DNA of 64,000 bases, from NCBI RefSeq assembly GCF_019703835.1, contig NZ_AP023054.1, positions 3,347,580-3,411,579 of the forward strand, given 5' to 3'. Both the position numbers and the translations under genes were made by a program. Source of the stretch: Thaumasiovibrio subtropicus (GTDB taxonomy: Bacteria > Pseudomonadota > Gammaproteobacteria > Enterobacterales > Vibrionaceae). Positions 1 through 8,457 of this stretch are shown one piece after another (position 1 is the stretch's first letter; every line of letters begins with the position of its first letter). Under the pieces are notes generated by a model. The model was not told where the DNA came from and ran no database searches. It saw only the letters and a program-made list of their open reading frames with translations.

Positions 1-183
1 GTTATCGCCATCAACATTGTTGCGTTGGCGGGTAGCCTATTCCACGCACAGACCTTCTTTAGCATGATGCCTCAGGTAATGCCTATTAAAGTAAAAGGCA
101 AAGCGCTGGATAAGAAGATCATCGTCCTTGCACAGTGGGCAGCCGTTGCAGCTATCTCACTCGTTGTTCTCGTTCTGGTTTAA
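1..183 (+). CDS. frdC: Fumarate reductase membrane subunit C, 3' part
   Basis: The last 60 codons are read in frame from the first base to a TAA stop. They carry a His-containing hydrophobic stretch ([14 protein letters not shown]) and a final hydrophobic segment after KGKALDKK, as at the end of FrdC. FrdC anchors the FrdAB fumarate reductase in the inner membrane and takes electrons from menaquinol during fumarate respiration. The upstream part lies outside the window. frdD follows after 10 bases, the usual frdABCD operon end. Confidence 0.85.
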   Translation, partial: VIAINIVALAGSLFHAQTFFSMMPQVMPIKVKGKALDKKIIVLAQWAAVAAISLVVLVLV

Positions 184-193
184 GGAGTCTATC

Positions 194-556
194 GTGGTAA
201 ATCGCAATCCTCAACGTTCAGACGAACCAGTTTGGTGGGGCCTATTCGGTGCCGGTGGTACTTGGTTCGCAATGATCACACCGATCACAGTGCTAGTACT
301 GGGTATCCTCGTACCTATGGGTGTTATCAATGCAGAAGCATTGAGCTACGAGCGCGTCAGTGCTTTTGTTAGCAGCTGGATTGGTATGGCCTTCACTGTG
401 TGTACGTTGGCACTACCAATGTGGCACGCAATGCACCGTGTTCACCACGGCATGCACGATCTTAAGTTCCACACAGGTGTGGTTGGTAAGATCGCTTGTT
501 ATGTTGCTGCATACACTGTCTCTATCCTCGCGGTTGTGTTTGTCTTCATGGTCTAA
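194..556 (+). CDS. frdD: Fumarate reductase membrane subunit D
   Basis: This 120-residue protein has three hydrophobic segments and the FrdD-type N-terminal region [15 protein letters not shown], close in length to the E. coli protein (119 aa). The start is a GTG with a GGAG Shine-Dalgarno six bases upstream; a longer frame opening at 128 overlaps frdC and lacks such a site. FrdD pairs with FrdC to form the quinol-binding membrane anchor of fumarate reductase. It ends the frd operon and is followed by a strong bidirectional terminator. Confidence 0.95.
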   Translation: MVNRNPQRSDEPVWWGLFGAGGTWFAMITPITVLVLGILVPMGVINAEALSYERVSAFVSSWIGMAFTVCTLALPMWHAMHRVHHGMHDLKFHTGVVGKIACYVAAYTVSILAVVFVFMV

Positions 557-575
557 GCTCACGCAAGGTAAAGAA

Positions 576-604
576 AAACACCGCCAGACTGGCGGTGTTT
601 TTTT
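576..604. terminator. Bidirectional terminator between frdD and the SPFH gene
   Basis: A 10-bp perfect stem (AAACACCGCC / GGCGGTGTTT) with a 5-base loop has T runs on the plus side and A runs on the left, so it can end both frdD and the convergent SPFH gene. Confidence 0.9.
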
Positions 605-637
605 ATGTATTGCGCCTAGACGCAAAAAACATAGGCG

Positions 638-2035
638 TTAGTTTGAATGACCATCAATAATCTTTTCTGCTTGCTCTAGTATGCCTAACGCACCAAAGCC
701 TGTAATGACATCTAAGTTAGTGGTTAGCTTGCCGCCATCACCACCACCAAAATAGTTTTTCGGCATTGTTACTTGGTACTCTTTCAGGTTGCTATAGAGC
801 GAGACTGAAATGTCACGATTTAACTCTGCCAAATAAACATCACTGTTATTGCCAAAGACACTGTACTTAGCTTGCAGTACCTCAGCCTCTGCACGCCCTT
901 TAGCAAGAATCGCCTTCGCTTCATACTCAGCGGCAAGCGCGTTCGCTTGCTGAATAGCCAGATTAGCTTCCGCGACCGCTAGCTCCTTCTCTTTTTCCAC
1001 TTCCGAGATGCGCTTGGTCTTTTCGACTTCAACCACTTCTCGTTCAGCGATTTGTTTAGCAACCTCGACTTCTTTTTGCTGCGCAATAATCGCGAGCTCT
1101 TTGGCACGCTGCGCATCTTGCACTTCTTTGGTACGCTGAATTTCCTTTCTCAACTGCTCCGTTTCCGCCTGCGCTTTTGATGTCTCTTGTTCTTGGATGG
1201 CACGAATTCTATCCGCAACTAAACGCTTTTTATCTGCGAGTAAGCGATTGAGTTGCTCTTCTGGTTTAGGGTCACCAATGGTTACTTGGGTCACTTCAAT
1301 ACCATACTGGCTCAACGGGTTTTCTTGGCGAATCGGTTGATCATTACGGTCCAACACCGGTACCGTCTTCCAGACGGCTTGTGAGCTACGCTGCAGTTGC
1401 TTGGAGTTCGCTTGATCAACCCCCACAGGCGCAAGCTCTAGCTGTTCCACTTCCACTTTGCGGCGCTCTGTCATGTATATTCCATCACGCAGTTGATCAC
1501 CCAGCTTCGCTTTGAACTGATTCAATCCGCCTTGGAAGAACTCCTCACCTGTATATTGGGTTGCCGTAATGACCGTCACGTTACGCGCATTTTTTACCAA
1601 AAGTGCATCAATTAAGTTGCCATTGTTTCGAAATTCGCGATGCATTTTTTTCACCGCATCAGGGTTCAATGAGAGCTTGAAGCGGAAAGTGACGGGGATC
1701 TCGCCGACATAGGTATCGGCAAAGCGCACCTGGATTGGTGGCAAGCGCTGATAAAAGTCTTCCCCTGTCGTATTGCCATACGAGACAGTGATGACTTGAT
1801 CATATTTAGTAATACGCGACAGAAAAGGGACACGAAAGTGTAAGCCCGGCTCTGTAAAGACGTCGAGTTTACCTGTGATGTTATTTTGATGAACATAGGT
1901 ATACCCGGCATCCGTCATCAATACTGACTGGCTCCCCACCCCCAATGCAGCAAGCAATAATCCGCCACCGACAATTGTCTTTACTGACATACGAAATGAC
2001 GGTGCGATTTCAGTATCCGTCCTTTTTGCATCCAT
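638..2035 (-). CDS. SPFH/Band 7 domain membrane protein
   Basis: A hydrophobic segment near residues 17-37 is followed by a Band 7 (SPFH) region to about residue 260 and a long charged Lys/Glu/Ala/Gln-rich coiled coil at about 275-390. This is the flotillin/prohibitin-like architecture of proteins that oligomerise on membranes; the cargo or partner here is unknown. The first of the three possible starts is 33 bases upstream, but the ATG at 2035 (MDAKRT) has an AGGA eight bases before it and is preferred, giving 465 aa. A TATAAT -10 box lies at 2072-2067. It stands alone, without the NfeD-like partner often found beside such genes. Confidence 0.8.
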   Translation of the reverse strand: MDAKRTDTEIAPSFRMSVKTIVGGGLLLAALGVGSQSVLMTDAGYTYVHQNNITGKLDVFTEPGLHFRVPFLSRITKYDQVITVSYGNTTGEDFYQRLPPIQVRFADTYVGEIPVTFRFKLSLNPDAVKKMHREFRNNGNLIDALLVKNARNVTVITATQYTGEEFFQGGLNQFKAKLGDQLRDGIYMTERRKVEVEQLELAPVGVDQANSKQLQRSSQAVWKTVPVLDRNDQPIRQENPLSQYGIEVTQVTIGDPKPEEQLNRLLADKKRLVADRIRAIQEQETSKAQAETEQLRKEIQRTKEVQDAQRAKELAIIAQQKEVEVAKQIAEREVVEVEKTKRISEVEKEKELAVAEANLAIQQANALAAEYEAKAILAKGRAEAEVLQAKYSVFGNNSDVYLAELNRDISVSLYSNLKEYQVTMPKNYFGGGDGGKLTTNLDVITGFGALGILEQAEKIIDGHSN

Positions 2036-2257
2036 AACACACATCCTAATGCACAAAAAAGAAGGCATTATATGCTAATCAAGTTAGGCGTTCGTGGTGC
2101 AAACTGACTTCTTGGATCTATCCCTCAAAGTGTGCTTTCGACACCCTATAAGACAGATAAACTGGGTGATTGCTCTCATTCACAGCGATTCGATCTAGGC
2201 AAACATAAAAAAATCGATTCAACTGAGCTTTCAAGCAGATAAGGAGTAATGAGCAAG

Positions 2258-2728
2258 ATGCTAAGCCAAAACCCATTTACCGATAGCGATCGCCAAGAGA
2301 TCTGGGAGATGTTAGTCACGCGAGACATTCGCGCATACTGTGAAGCAGATTGGTCACAGGTCGCTGATGACTTTATCGAAGAAGAGTTTTTTGCGGTGGA
2401 TGCGCAGAAAGACCAAGACCCCGGCAACTGGCAATTTGCTTTCTCCACCCTCACACACTATCGAGATGAATGGGTGCGTCAGGCAAAAATTGGATTGGAT
2501 ACGCAATATGCCGAGCCTTTAGAAGCGGCTGTCCATCGTCTAACTACACTCGAGAAAATTGATATCGCGGATGGACGTGCTATCGCTCGTAAGCAATTCA
2601 ACGGCACCATTAAAAAAGCAGATGGCAGTGAAGATAAGCTACTCTGGCAAACACTTTACTACCTCAAGAAAACGCCCACAGGCTGGAAAATATGTGGTTT
2701 TACTGGCTATCTTCCTTATACAGCCTAA
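2258..2728 (+). CDS. Hypothetical NTF2/SnoaL-like protein
   Basis: The product is about 156 aa, acidic, with no signal peptide or membrane segment. The helical start followed by strands with Trp/Phe-rich turns (DKLLWQTLYYLKKTPTGWKICGF near the end) resembles SnoaL/NTF2-like folds, in which a single-domain cone makes a small-molecule pocket; no catalytic residues can be named. Start choice is uncertain: AAGGAG lies two bases before the ATG at 2249 and eleven before the ATG at 2258, and the second spacing is the more usable. It is convergent with efp; an insertion sequence now lies between them. Confidence 0.6.
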   Translation: MLSQNPFTDSDRQEIWEMLVTRDIRAYCEADWSQVADDFIEEEFFAVDAQKDQDPGNWQFAFSTLTHYRDEWVRQAKIGLDTQYAEPLEAAVHRLTTLEKIDIADGRAIARKQFNGTIKKADGSEDKLLWQTLYYLKKTPTGWKICGFTGYLPYTA

Positions 2729-2739
2729 GACAGACAAAA

Positions 2740-2762
2740 AAGGCCGCTGTCAAAGCGGCCTT
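2740..2762 (+). repeat. Left 23-bp direct repeat: copy of a terminator stem-loop beside the IS
   Basis: A 9-bp GC-rich stem (AAGGCCGCT / AGCGGCCTT) around a 5-base loop is repeated exactly at 4355-4377, on the other side of the insertion sequence. Here it is preceded by an A run but followed by IS sequence instead of a T run. Joining the outer flanks rebuilds one symmetrical bidirectional terminator, so the repeat looks like a target duplication. Confidence 0.8.
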
Positions 2763-2774
2763 CAGATTGATGAC

Positions 2775-2805
2775 GAACCCCGCTTTTTAAGCGGGGTTCT
2801 TTTTT
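2775..2805 (+). terminator. IS left-end hairpin with T run
   Basis: GAACCCCGC and GCGGGGTTC pair around a 7-base loop and are followed by six T residues on the plus strand. It can stop transcription coming from the NTF2-like gene, whose own terminator lost its T run through the insertion. Confidence 0.75.
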
Positions 2806-2841
2806 GGAAGCGACCGTAGGTCGCGATCGCGATATTTTTTG

Positions 2842-4278
2842 CTATGTCGTGCGCAGAAGTTTCCGTTCATTACATAGGCATACAGAAGCAAGTATTTGCC
2901 TCATTTCTGCCATGTTTAAGCCTATTTTTCGGAGATAGTTCATCACCAGCGCTATCTTCTTGATGTTTTGGGCTGCCGCTGCCAACCAACATTGCATTTG
3001 CACATTGGCTAGACCGCGGAAGCGAGCATAACGATGACCGTGATGTTGCTTAGCGTCTGCAAAGCTACGTTCTACTGTTTCACTTCGACGTCTATAAGTC
3101 TTCTTGCCGTAGGAAGAGAGCCGCATTTGGTTTGCCCTCTCTACTGCGTCACTATAGATATGCCGTGTAATCACTTTCTTCATATTTCTGCTTTGAGTAC
3201 AGTCATCCCTCATTGGACAGAACGCACATTCTTTGGGGGCTGAGTGGTATTCTCGATACGCATCGCGTGAGGTAGTTTTATAAAGCAACTCCTGACCATT
3301 CGGACATTGGTAGCTGTCTCTTTGCGCATCGTAAGTAAAGTGTTTCTTTTTGAACGTATTTTTCGTTCTAGATGGACGTCGATAACCGAACACGCCAAGA
3401 ATAGCTCGACGTTCAAGTGACTCCGCCACTGGAGCAGTAAAGTAGCCCGCATCCAGTCCAACAGCTATCGGGTTCAATTGGAATGTGGCAAGCGTGTAAT
3501 CTAAGCGTTGAACGTAAGGCTGTGAGTCATTGATGTTACCCGCGGTGGTATAGGTATCGAGAATAATTCCGTGTTGACCATCAACGGTTCGATGGTCGAG
3601 ATAAAAGAAGCCTTGAGGCTTATTATCACGAGTCATGAAGCCACTCTCTGGGTCAGTGGTGCTGGTTTTAGTATTCTTTGTTTTTGGCTCTGACTCCCGA
3701 GCCTTAAGTGGCTTCTTACCTGCTTTTTCTCGGTCTAAAGCGACGTCTTCATCCAGCATATCAAGATAGGTACTGGCACGAACCGCCGTGACTTTATTGG
3801 TGTGTTTATTCTTGTTGGCGTTCGCTTTGAGATGAGTACTGTCCGTAAAGAGCTCTTGACCCGCGACCAAGCCTTTCGACATGGCTTGCTCTACGATATT
3901 GATAAAAATACGTTCGAATACATCCGTGCCATTAAAGCGACGAATGCGGTTCTGGCTGAGAGTAGAAGCGTGAATGACTTTCTCTGTTAATGACATCCGC
4001 AAGAACCAACGGTAAGCGACATTCACTTCAATCTCTTTGACGAGCTGGCGCTCACTTTTTATGCCAAAGATGTAGCCAAGTAAGATGATTTTGAAGAGAC
4101 GGACAGGGTCAACAGGTGGGCGTCCATTATCTTTACAGTAAAGATGAGCGACTTCATCTCGAATGAATTCGAAGTCGATAGCATTATCGATTTTACGCAC
4201 TAAATGGTTTTTAGGAACTAACTGTTCCATCGTCACCATTTCCAGTTCGTATTGTTGCGGAGTAGGCTCTTGAAGCAT
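2842..4278 (-). CDS. IS1182-family transposase (DDE)
   Basis: The 478-residue protein starts with the helical DUF772-type N-terminal domain (residues about 15-120, with the GRPPVDPVRLFKIILLGY region) and continues into an RNase H-like DDE catalytic domain. Candidate acidic residues are in FTDSTH (about 145), VGLDAGYF (about 275) and the C-terminal RRSETVERSFADAK (about 400). A Cys cluster (CPNGQ, CAFCPMRDDC) lies between the last two. The reading frame is uninterrupted, so the element could be active. It runs in the same direction as efp upstream. Confidence 0.9.
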   Translation of the reverse strand: MLQEPTPQQYELEMVTMEQLVPKNHLVRKIDNAIDFEFIRDEVAHLYCKDNGRPPVDPVRLFKIILLGYIFGIKSERQLVKEIEVNVAYRWFLRMSLTEKVIHASTLSQNRIRRFNGTDVFERIFINIVEQAMSKGLVAGQELFTDSTHLKANANKNKHTNKVTAVRASTYLDMLDEDVALDREKAGKKPLKARESEPKTKNTKTSTTDPESGFMTRDNKPQGFFYLDHRTVDGQHGIILDTYTTAGNINDSQPYVQRLDYTLATFQLNPIAVGLDAGYFTAPVAESLERRAILGVFGYRRPSRTKNTFKKKHFTYDAQRDSYQCPNGQELLYKTTSRDAYREYHSAPKECAFCPMRDDCTQSRNMKKVITRHIYSDAVERANQMRLSSYGKKTYRRRSETVERSFADAKQHHGHRYARFRGLANVQMQCWLAAAAQNIKKIALVMNYLRKIGLNMAEMRQILASVCLCNERKLLRTT

Positions 4279-4354
4279 ATCGGAGTGTCCATATTTCGAT
4301 ACCCCTATTAGATCAAAGGTCTAGCTCGAAAGCTAGACCTTTGTCAGCAGTCTG

Positions 4355-4377
4355 AAGGCCGCTGTCAAAGCGGCCTT
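4355..4377 (+). repeat. Right 23-bp direct repeat: copy of the terminator stem-loop
   Basis: It is identical to 2740-2762 and followed by TTTTT on the plus strand. Read on the minus strand (for efp), the stem is now followed by the IS end instead of a T run. Confidence 0.8.
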
Positions 4378-4395
4378 TTTCATCTAAAAACAAGC

Positions 4396-4962
4396 TTACT
4401 TAACGCGGCTTACGTACTCACCCGAGCGAGTGTCCACTTTGATCACTTCGCCAATCTGGATGAATAGAGGCACACGTACAACCGCACCCGTTGTCAGTGT
4501 CGCTGGCTTACCACCGGTACCCTGAGTATCACCCTTTAGGCCCGGATCCGTCTCAGTGACTTCAAGTTCAACGAAGTTTGGCGGTGTCACTGTAATTGGG
4601 TTGCCATTCCAAAGGGTTAGCGTACAAGTGTCATTCTCTTTTAGCCACTTCGCGTTCTCGCCAACCGCTTTTGTATCCGCGGCGATCTGCTCAAATGACT
4701 CACTGTTCATGAAGTGATAGAACTCACCGTCGTTGTAGAGATAATCCAGCTCCAGATCCATCACGTCTGCAACTTCAACGCTATCGCCAGACTTGAAAGT
4801 CTTTTCTAACACTTTACCAGAAAGCAGCTTACGGATTTTCACGCGGTTGAATGCTTGACCTTTACCCGGCTTCACATACTCGTTTTCGAGAATGACACAC
4901 GGCTCATTATCAAGCATAATTTTAAGACCGCCTTTAAATTCATTAGTGCTTACAGTCGCCAT
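4396..4962 (-). CDS. efp: Translation elongation factor P
   Basis: The 188-residue protein contains the loop KPGKG with Lys34, the residue that in gammaproteobacteria is beta-lysylated so that EF-P can rescue ribosomes stalled at polyproline. The three beta-barrel domains of the family are present at full length. An AGAGGA Shine-Dalgarno precedes the ATG. The gene is divergent from epmB, whose product makes the (R)-beta-lysine used for this modification, with only 33 bases between the start codons; the ligase gene epmA is not in the window. Confidence 0.98.
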   Translation of the reverse strand: MATVSTNEFKGGLKIMLDNEPCVILENEYVKPGKGQAFNRVKIRKLLSGKVLEKTFKSGDSVEVADVMDLELDYLYNDGEFYHFMNSESFEQIAADTKAVGENAKWLKENDTCTLTLWNGNPITVTPPNFVELEVTETDPGLKGDTQGTGGKPATLTTGAVVRVPLFIQIGEVIKVDTRSGEYVSRVK

Positions 4963-4995
4963 TTTTTCCTCTTTCTATTCTTCGAGTTAAATTTA

Positions 4996-6018
4996 ATGCC
5001 GCACATCATAACCCGAAACGTACCAACTGTTGAGCAAAATTGGCTCATTGAGTTAGCGAATGCGATCACGGATCCGCTCAAGTTACTGTCTCAGCTTCAG
5101 ATTGATCCTTCACCGTATCAAGCAGGGCTAGAAGCGCGCCGCCTTTTTGCTTTGCGCGTTCCACAAAGCTTCGTCAACAGAATGGAAAAAGGCAATCCCA
5201 ATGATCCGCTGTTACGCCAAGTCATGCCTGTCATTGATGAGTTTACTGTCACCGACGGCTATAGTCAGGATCCCCTTGATGAACAGGACAATGACCAACC
5301 TGGCGTGCTGCACAAATACAAAAACCGTTGCTTGATGATTCTCAAGGGAGGTTGTGCCGTCAATTGTCGCTATTGCTTCCGTCGTCACTTCCCTTATCAA
5401 GAGAATCCAGGCGGCAAACGCGCGTGGCGTGAGTCCTTAGACTATATTGCGCAACATCCTGAACTCGATGAAGTCATACTCTCTGGCGGTGACCCGCTAA
5501 TGGCAAAGGACAGCGAGCTCAATTGGCTACTCGATGAATTAGATCGTATTCCGCATTTAAGACGGCTCCGTATTCATACTCGCTTACCGGTTGTTATCCC
5601 ATCACGAGTCACGACAGAGCTATGTCAGATGCTCGAAAGCAGCCGCCTGCAAGTGGTTTTCGTCACCCATATCAATCACCCTCATGAGCTTGACTCAACA
5701 CTTCAGGCCGCGATGTACAAGCTAAAATCAGCGGGCATCACACTGCTTAACCAAGGCGTATTACTCAAAGGGATCAACGATGACGCAGATGTGCTTGCCG
5801 CTCTCTCTAATGCACTCTTTGACGCAGGCATACTGCCCTATTACTTACATGTCCTCGACAAAGTACAAGGCGCTGCACACTTTATGGTGAGTGATGAGGA
5901 AGCAAGAGTACTGATGGGGGAGTTAATGAAGCAAGTTTCGGGCTATCTGGTTCCACGATTAACGCGTGAGATAGGCGGCAGAGCCAGTAAAACACCACTC
6001 GACCTGCATTTAGAATAA
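4996..6018 (+). CDS. epmB: EF-P-(R)-beta-lysine synthase, radical SAM lysine 2,3-aminomutase
   Basis: A 340-residue protein with the radical SAM cluster motif CxxxCxxC at Cys120, Cys124 and Cys127 (GGCAVNCRYCFRR) and the later LSGGDPL motif for SAM binding. It isomerises lysine to (R)-beta-lysine, which EpmA attaches to EF-P. The frame is open upstream to 4855, inside efp, but the ATG at 4996 gives the family start MPHIITRN and the E. coli length (342 aa). Its Shine-Dalgarno is weak. Divergent to efp, as in other vibrios. Confidence 0.95.
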   Translation: MPHIITRNVPTVEQNWLIELANAITDPLKLLSQLQIDPSPYQAGLEARRLFALRVPQSFVNRMEKGNPNDPLLRQVMPVIDEFTVTDGYSQDPLDEQDNDQPGVLHKYKNRCLMILKGGCAVNCRYCFRRHFPYQENPGGKRAWRESLDYIAQHPELDEVILSGGDPLMAKDSELNWLLDELDRIPHLRRLRIHTRLPVVIPSRVTTELCQMLESSRLQVVFVTHINHPHELDSTLQAAMYKLKSAGITLLNQGVLLKGINDDADVLAALSNALFDAGILPYYLHVLDKVQGAAHFMVSDEEARVLMGELMKQVSGYLVPRLTREIGGRASKTPLDLHLE

Positions 6019-6044
6019 GAGAGAAATCGTTTTTTGTTAAATAC

Positions 6045-6392
6045 AAAAAGAACGGGCGCGACTTTCGTCGCGCCCTGAGGTCTTACTTGCAGCAGTCCGG
6101 CTACTATGGTGCTCCCTGCATCATCCATAATTAGTGTGCTGATTCCTTCAGCGCTATCCGTAACTTCTTCCTGAAGTGGTCCTAGTCTTCCTGACTCGTC
6201 AATACATCCTGATTGACTCTCTCGACCATCCTGGCGGTGTCCCTGACTTCGTCCTGAAGTATTCCTTCCTCTATCCTAGAGGGGTCCATTTTACATCCAT
6301 GCCAGTTACTCATCCTGAGTGACTGATTTCTCTTCCTGAGAATGCCGCTATCCTTGGCGGTTCCTGTTCCGTTCCGTCGTCTTCCTGACAAC
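6045..6392 (-). ncRNA. CsrB-family regulatory sRNA, copy 1 (about 348 nt)
   Basis: On the minus strand the transcript has 24 GGA motifs, many in loops of short hairpins such as ACTTC-AGGAC-GAAGT. Such RNAs bind and sequester CsrA. The 5' end is set by a TATTCT -10 box at 6405-6400, seven bases before G6392, and the first hairpin is GTTGTC-AGGAA-GACGAC. The 3' end is a 9-bp stem (GGGCGCGAC, GAAA loop) followed by a T-rich run. The 3' part (CAGGGAGCACCA...CTGGA..GCTGC) matches E. coli CsrB as I remember it. Ends are predicted, not mapped. Confidence 0.93.
6054..6075 (-). terminator. Terminator of CsrB copy 1
   Basis: The stem GGGCGCGAC/GTCGCGCCC with a four-base loop is followed on the minus strand by GTTCTTTTTG. 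On the plus strand no T run follows, so it serves the sRNA and not epmB. Confidence 0.9.
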
Positions 6393-6562
6393 GGAGAGTA
6401 GAATACGTGAATTCGTGACCCGTTGAACCCCGAAAAATCAAAACCGGTAACTGTCATAAAGATGAAATCGAATACATTTTTTCTATCTTTTTGTTTTTAA
6501 AAGAAAACAACACATAAACCACCTATTTATCGGCATCATGTATCGAATAAGTCCCACGAGCT

Positions 6563-6580
6563 TGTAAGAGATATCTCACA
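6563..6580. promoter_or_regulatory. UvrY/VarA/GacA-type activator site of CsrB copy 1
   Basis: The near-palindrome TGTAAGAGATATCTCACA lies 179.5 bp (centre) upstream of the predicted sRNA start. It matches the inverted repeat known from csrB/csrC promoters of enteric bacteria (reverse complement TGTGAGAGATCTCTTACA, one centre base different). TCCCAC is five bases to its left, as in the other three copies. Confidence 0.88.
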
Positions 6581-7000
6581 ACACAGGTAGCAATATAGGA
6601 AGACAAACCATTCACCAACCAATGAAACTAAGCACACAAAAGGGCAATTGATAGAATTAATCACTACAAGCGGTCAAAAAAAAACAAGATCCAGCTCACA
6701 TTTTCTGTTTGTCAGAAAAAAACACCAGAAAACGTCATTCGGTTATCTCGTCCAACAAGCAAACGCGACAGGCAATACACAAGCAGCCTCAAAGTGTTTG
6801 ACCTTCAAATACGGTGGGATAGGTAGAAGTGGTTGTCAGGTAATCAAGCAACCGAACTCTAGATGGAGGATACAAAAACGCTCTAGCACCTCAAATCCAT
6901 GACAAAGGCGTGCCGTGCTGACAAGTTAGAAAGTCTCGTTGAACAGGTGTCTTGAGGTGATGTAAGAATAAAAGAGAGGAAGAGTCTGTTTTTGCCACAT
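6581..7000. other. Spacer between CsrB copies 1 and 2, no gene seen
   Basis: An 84-codon TTG-initiated frame at 6648-6902 has no ribosome site and a low-complexity basic composition; I do not call it. No other repeat or RNA structure was recognised here. Confidence 0.6.
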
Positions 7001-7409
7001 AAAAGAGCGGGCGCGACTTGCGTCGCGCCCTAAGTCTTACTTGCAGCAATCCAGCTACTGTGGTGCTCCCTGCATCATTCCATGATTAGTATGCTGTGTC
7101 CTTCAGCGCTTTCCTTATACTTCGTCCTGAAGTTGTCCTAGTCATCCTGACTCGTCGATACATCCTTACCGACTCTCTCGACCTTTCCTGGCGGTGTCCC
7201 TGACTTCATCCTGAAGTGGTTCCTACCTCTGTCCTAGAGGGTGTTCCTTTGTCATCCTGACACAGTGCCTATCCTCGGCGCTGTCTGCAACATCCTGTTG
7301 CCGTCCTTTCACATCCCTGCCAGTTACTCATCCTGAGTCACTGTTTTCTCATCCTGAGAAGTACCAGTCCTTAGCAGTTCCTGTTCCGTTCTGTCGTCAT
7401 CCTGTCGAC
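7001..7409 (-). ncRNA. CsrB-family regulatory sRNA, copy 2 (about 409 nt)
   Basis: The minus-strand transcript starts GTCGACAGG, as E. coli CsrB does, seven bases after a TATTAT -10 box (7422-7417). It holds 26 GGA motifs; at least eleven are in hairpin loops, for example TTCTC-AGGAT-GAGAA, GCAAC-AGGAT-GTTGC, CCTCT-AGGAC-AGAGG and ACTTC-AGGAT-GAAGT. The conserved 3' block and a stem of GGGCGCGAC with a TTTT tail end it. It differs from copy 3 at one base. The expected role is to titrate CsrA. Confidence 0.96.
7009..7030 (-). terminator. Terminator of CsrB copy 2
   Basis: The 9-bp stem GGGCGCGAC/GTCGCGCCC has a GCAA loop and is followed on the minus strand by GCTCTTTTATG; the T run is short. 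Confidence 0.88.
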
Positions 7410-7579
7410 GAAGAAAATAATAGGCGATCTAAGGGTTAATTTGCGCCTCATAATCAAACATATCTCACCGCGCAATCGATTACTTTTTCACCCCGAACTC
7501 ATAAGACACTAATTTATAATGCTTTTATTCTGGTGGCCTCTTAATTATCGTAAAGAGAAAGCGTAAAGTCCCACGCGCT

Positions 7580-7597
7580 TGTAAGAGATATCTCACA
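7580..7597. promoter_or_regulatory. UvrY/VarA/GacA-type activator site of CsrB copy 2
   Basis: TGTAAGAGATATCTCACA is identical to the site of copy 1, again centred 179.5 bp upstream of the predicted start, with TCCCAC (7569-7574) five bases away. Confidence 0.88.
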
Positions 7598-7770
7598 AGC
7601 AATCAGGCAATCTCACCCGAAATTTCCCTACTGATATTTTTCTTAGAAAATTATCGCCACAAATGTCTATTATTTAAACAGATCGCAAAATAAACGCGTA
7701 GTCTAGTACGGGTATGGCGAGATAATGGTGGGTATCAAAATGGGGGATAACGCGAACGCGTAACGCACAT

Positions 7771-8179
7771 AAAAGAGCGGGCGCGACTTGCGTCGCGCCC
7801 TAAGTCTTACTTGCAGCAATCCAGCTACTGTGGTGCTCCCTGCATCATTCCATGATTAGTATGCTGTGTCCTTCAGCGCTTTCCTTATACTTCGTCCTGA
7901 AGTTGTCCTAGTCATCCTGACTCGTCGATACATCCTTACCGACTCTCTCGACCTTTCCTGGCGGTGTCCCTGACTTCATCCTGAAGTGGTTCCTACCTCT
8001 GTCCTAGAGGGTGTTCCTTTGTCATCCTGACACAGTGCCTATCCTCGGCGCTGTCTGCAACATCCTGTTGCTGTCCTTTCACATCCCTGCCAGTTACTCA
8101 TCCTGAGTCACTGTTTTCTCATCCTGAGAAGTACCAGTCCTTAGCAGTTCCTGTTCCGTTCTGTCGTCATCCTGTCGAC
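7771..8179 (-). ncRNA. CsrB-family regulatory sRNA, copy 3 (about 409 nt)
   Basis: This copy is identical to copy 2 over 419 bp except at 8072 (T here, C at 7302), a change outside the GGA hairpin stems. It has the same 26 GGA motifs, the same GTCGACAGG start, a TAATAT -10 box at 8192-8187 and the same terminator. The promoter region beyond the -10 box is unrelated to copy 2 apart from the activator site and an element at about -91. The role is presumed the same: CsrA sequestration. Confidence 0.96.
7779..7800 (-). terminator. Terminator of CsrB copy 3
   Basis: Same sequence as the copy 2 terminator, followed on the minus strand by GCTCTTTTATG. Confidence 0.88.
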
Positions 8180-8348
8180 GAAGAGAATATTAGACTATCG
8201 CCCTACCATTTTGCGTGACAAACAGTAAAAATTTTCATGACAGTGGCGTTTAACCTCTAATTAACAAACATAAGACACTGATTTTAAGGCAAATAGTTCG
8301 AATACCTTAGAAAAAGCCAATCACTAAAAGTGATAACTCCCACAGCCT

Positions 8349-8366
8349 TGTAAGCGATCTCTCACA
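8349..8366. promoter_or_regulatory. UvrY/VarA/GacA-type activator site of CsrB copy 3
   Basis: TGTAAGCGATCTCTCACA is a variant with two changes in the centre. Its centre is 178.5 bp upstream of the predicted start, and TCCCAC lies at 8338-8343 with the same five-base gap. Confidence 0.85.
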
Positions 8367-8457
8367 ACACACCATGACATAAGCGACTTCAGAAAACGGG
8401 GGAGAAAAATCCCACGCTTCTATAGCGACGAAAAGAGAGGGGAGAGATAGAGGGGAT

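Larger units (their letters stand above)
2763..4354 (-). mobile_element. IS1182-type insertion sequence, 1592 bp, apparently complete
   Basis: The element starts CAGATTGATGAC and ends with the imperfect inverse (from the right end inward CAGACTGCTGAC), about 12 of 15 matches with the next three bases. It holds one intact transposase gene. Each end carries a further hairpin just inside the terminal repeat: 2775-2799, followed by a T run on the plus strand, and 4315-4342. The size fits the IS1182 family. The 23-bp flanking direct repeats define the borders; a second copy of the element is not present in this window. Confidence 0.85.

Noticed and set aside
3034..3243. Plus-strand frames within the IS (3034-3243, 3802-3990)
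   Set aside because: They are shadows of the intact transposase on the other strand.
6182..6457. 91-codon minus-strand frame
   Set aside because: It lies over CsrB copy 1 and its promoter; no ribosome site and a composition set by the GGA repeats.
6648..6902. 84-codon plus-strand frame between CsrB copies 1 and 2
   Set aside because: TTG start without Shine-Dalgarno, no recognisable domain, and opposite to the sRNA units.
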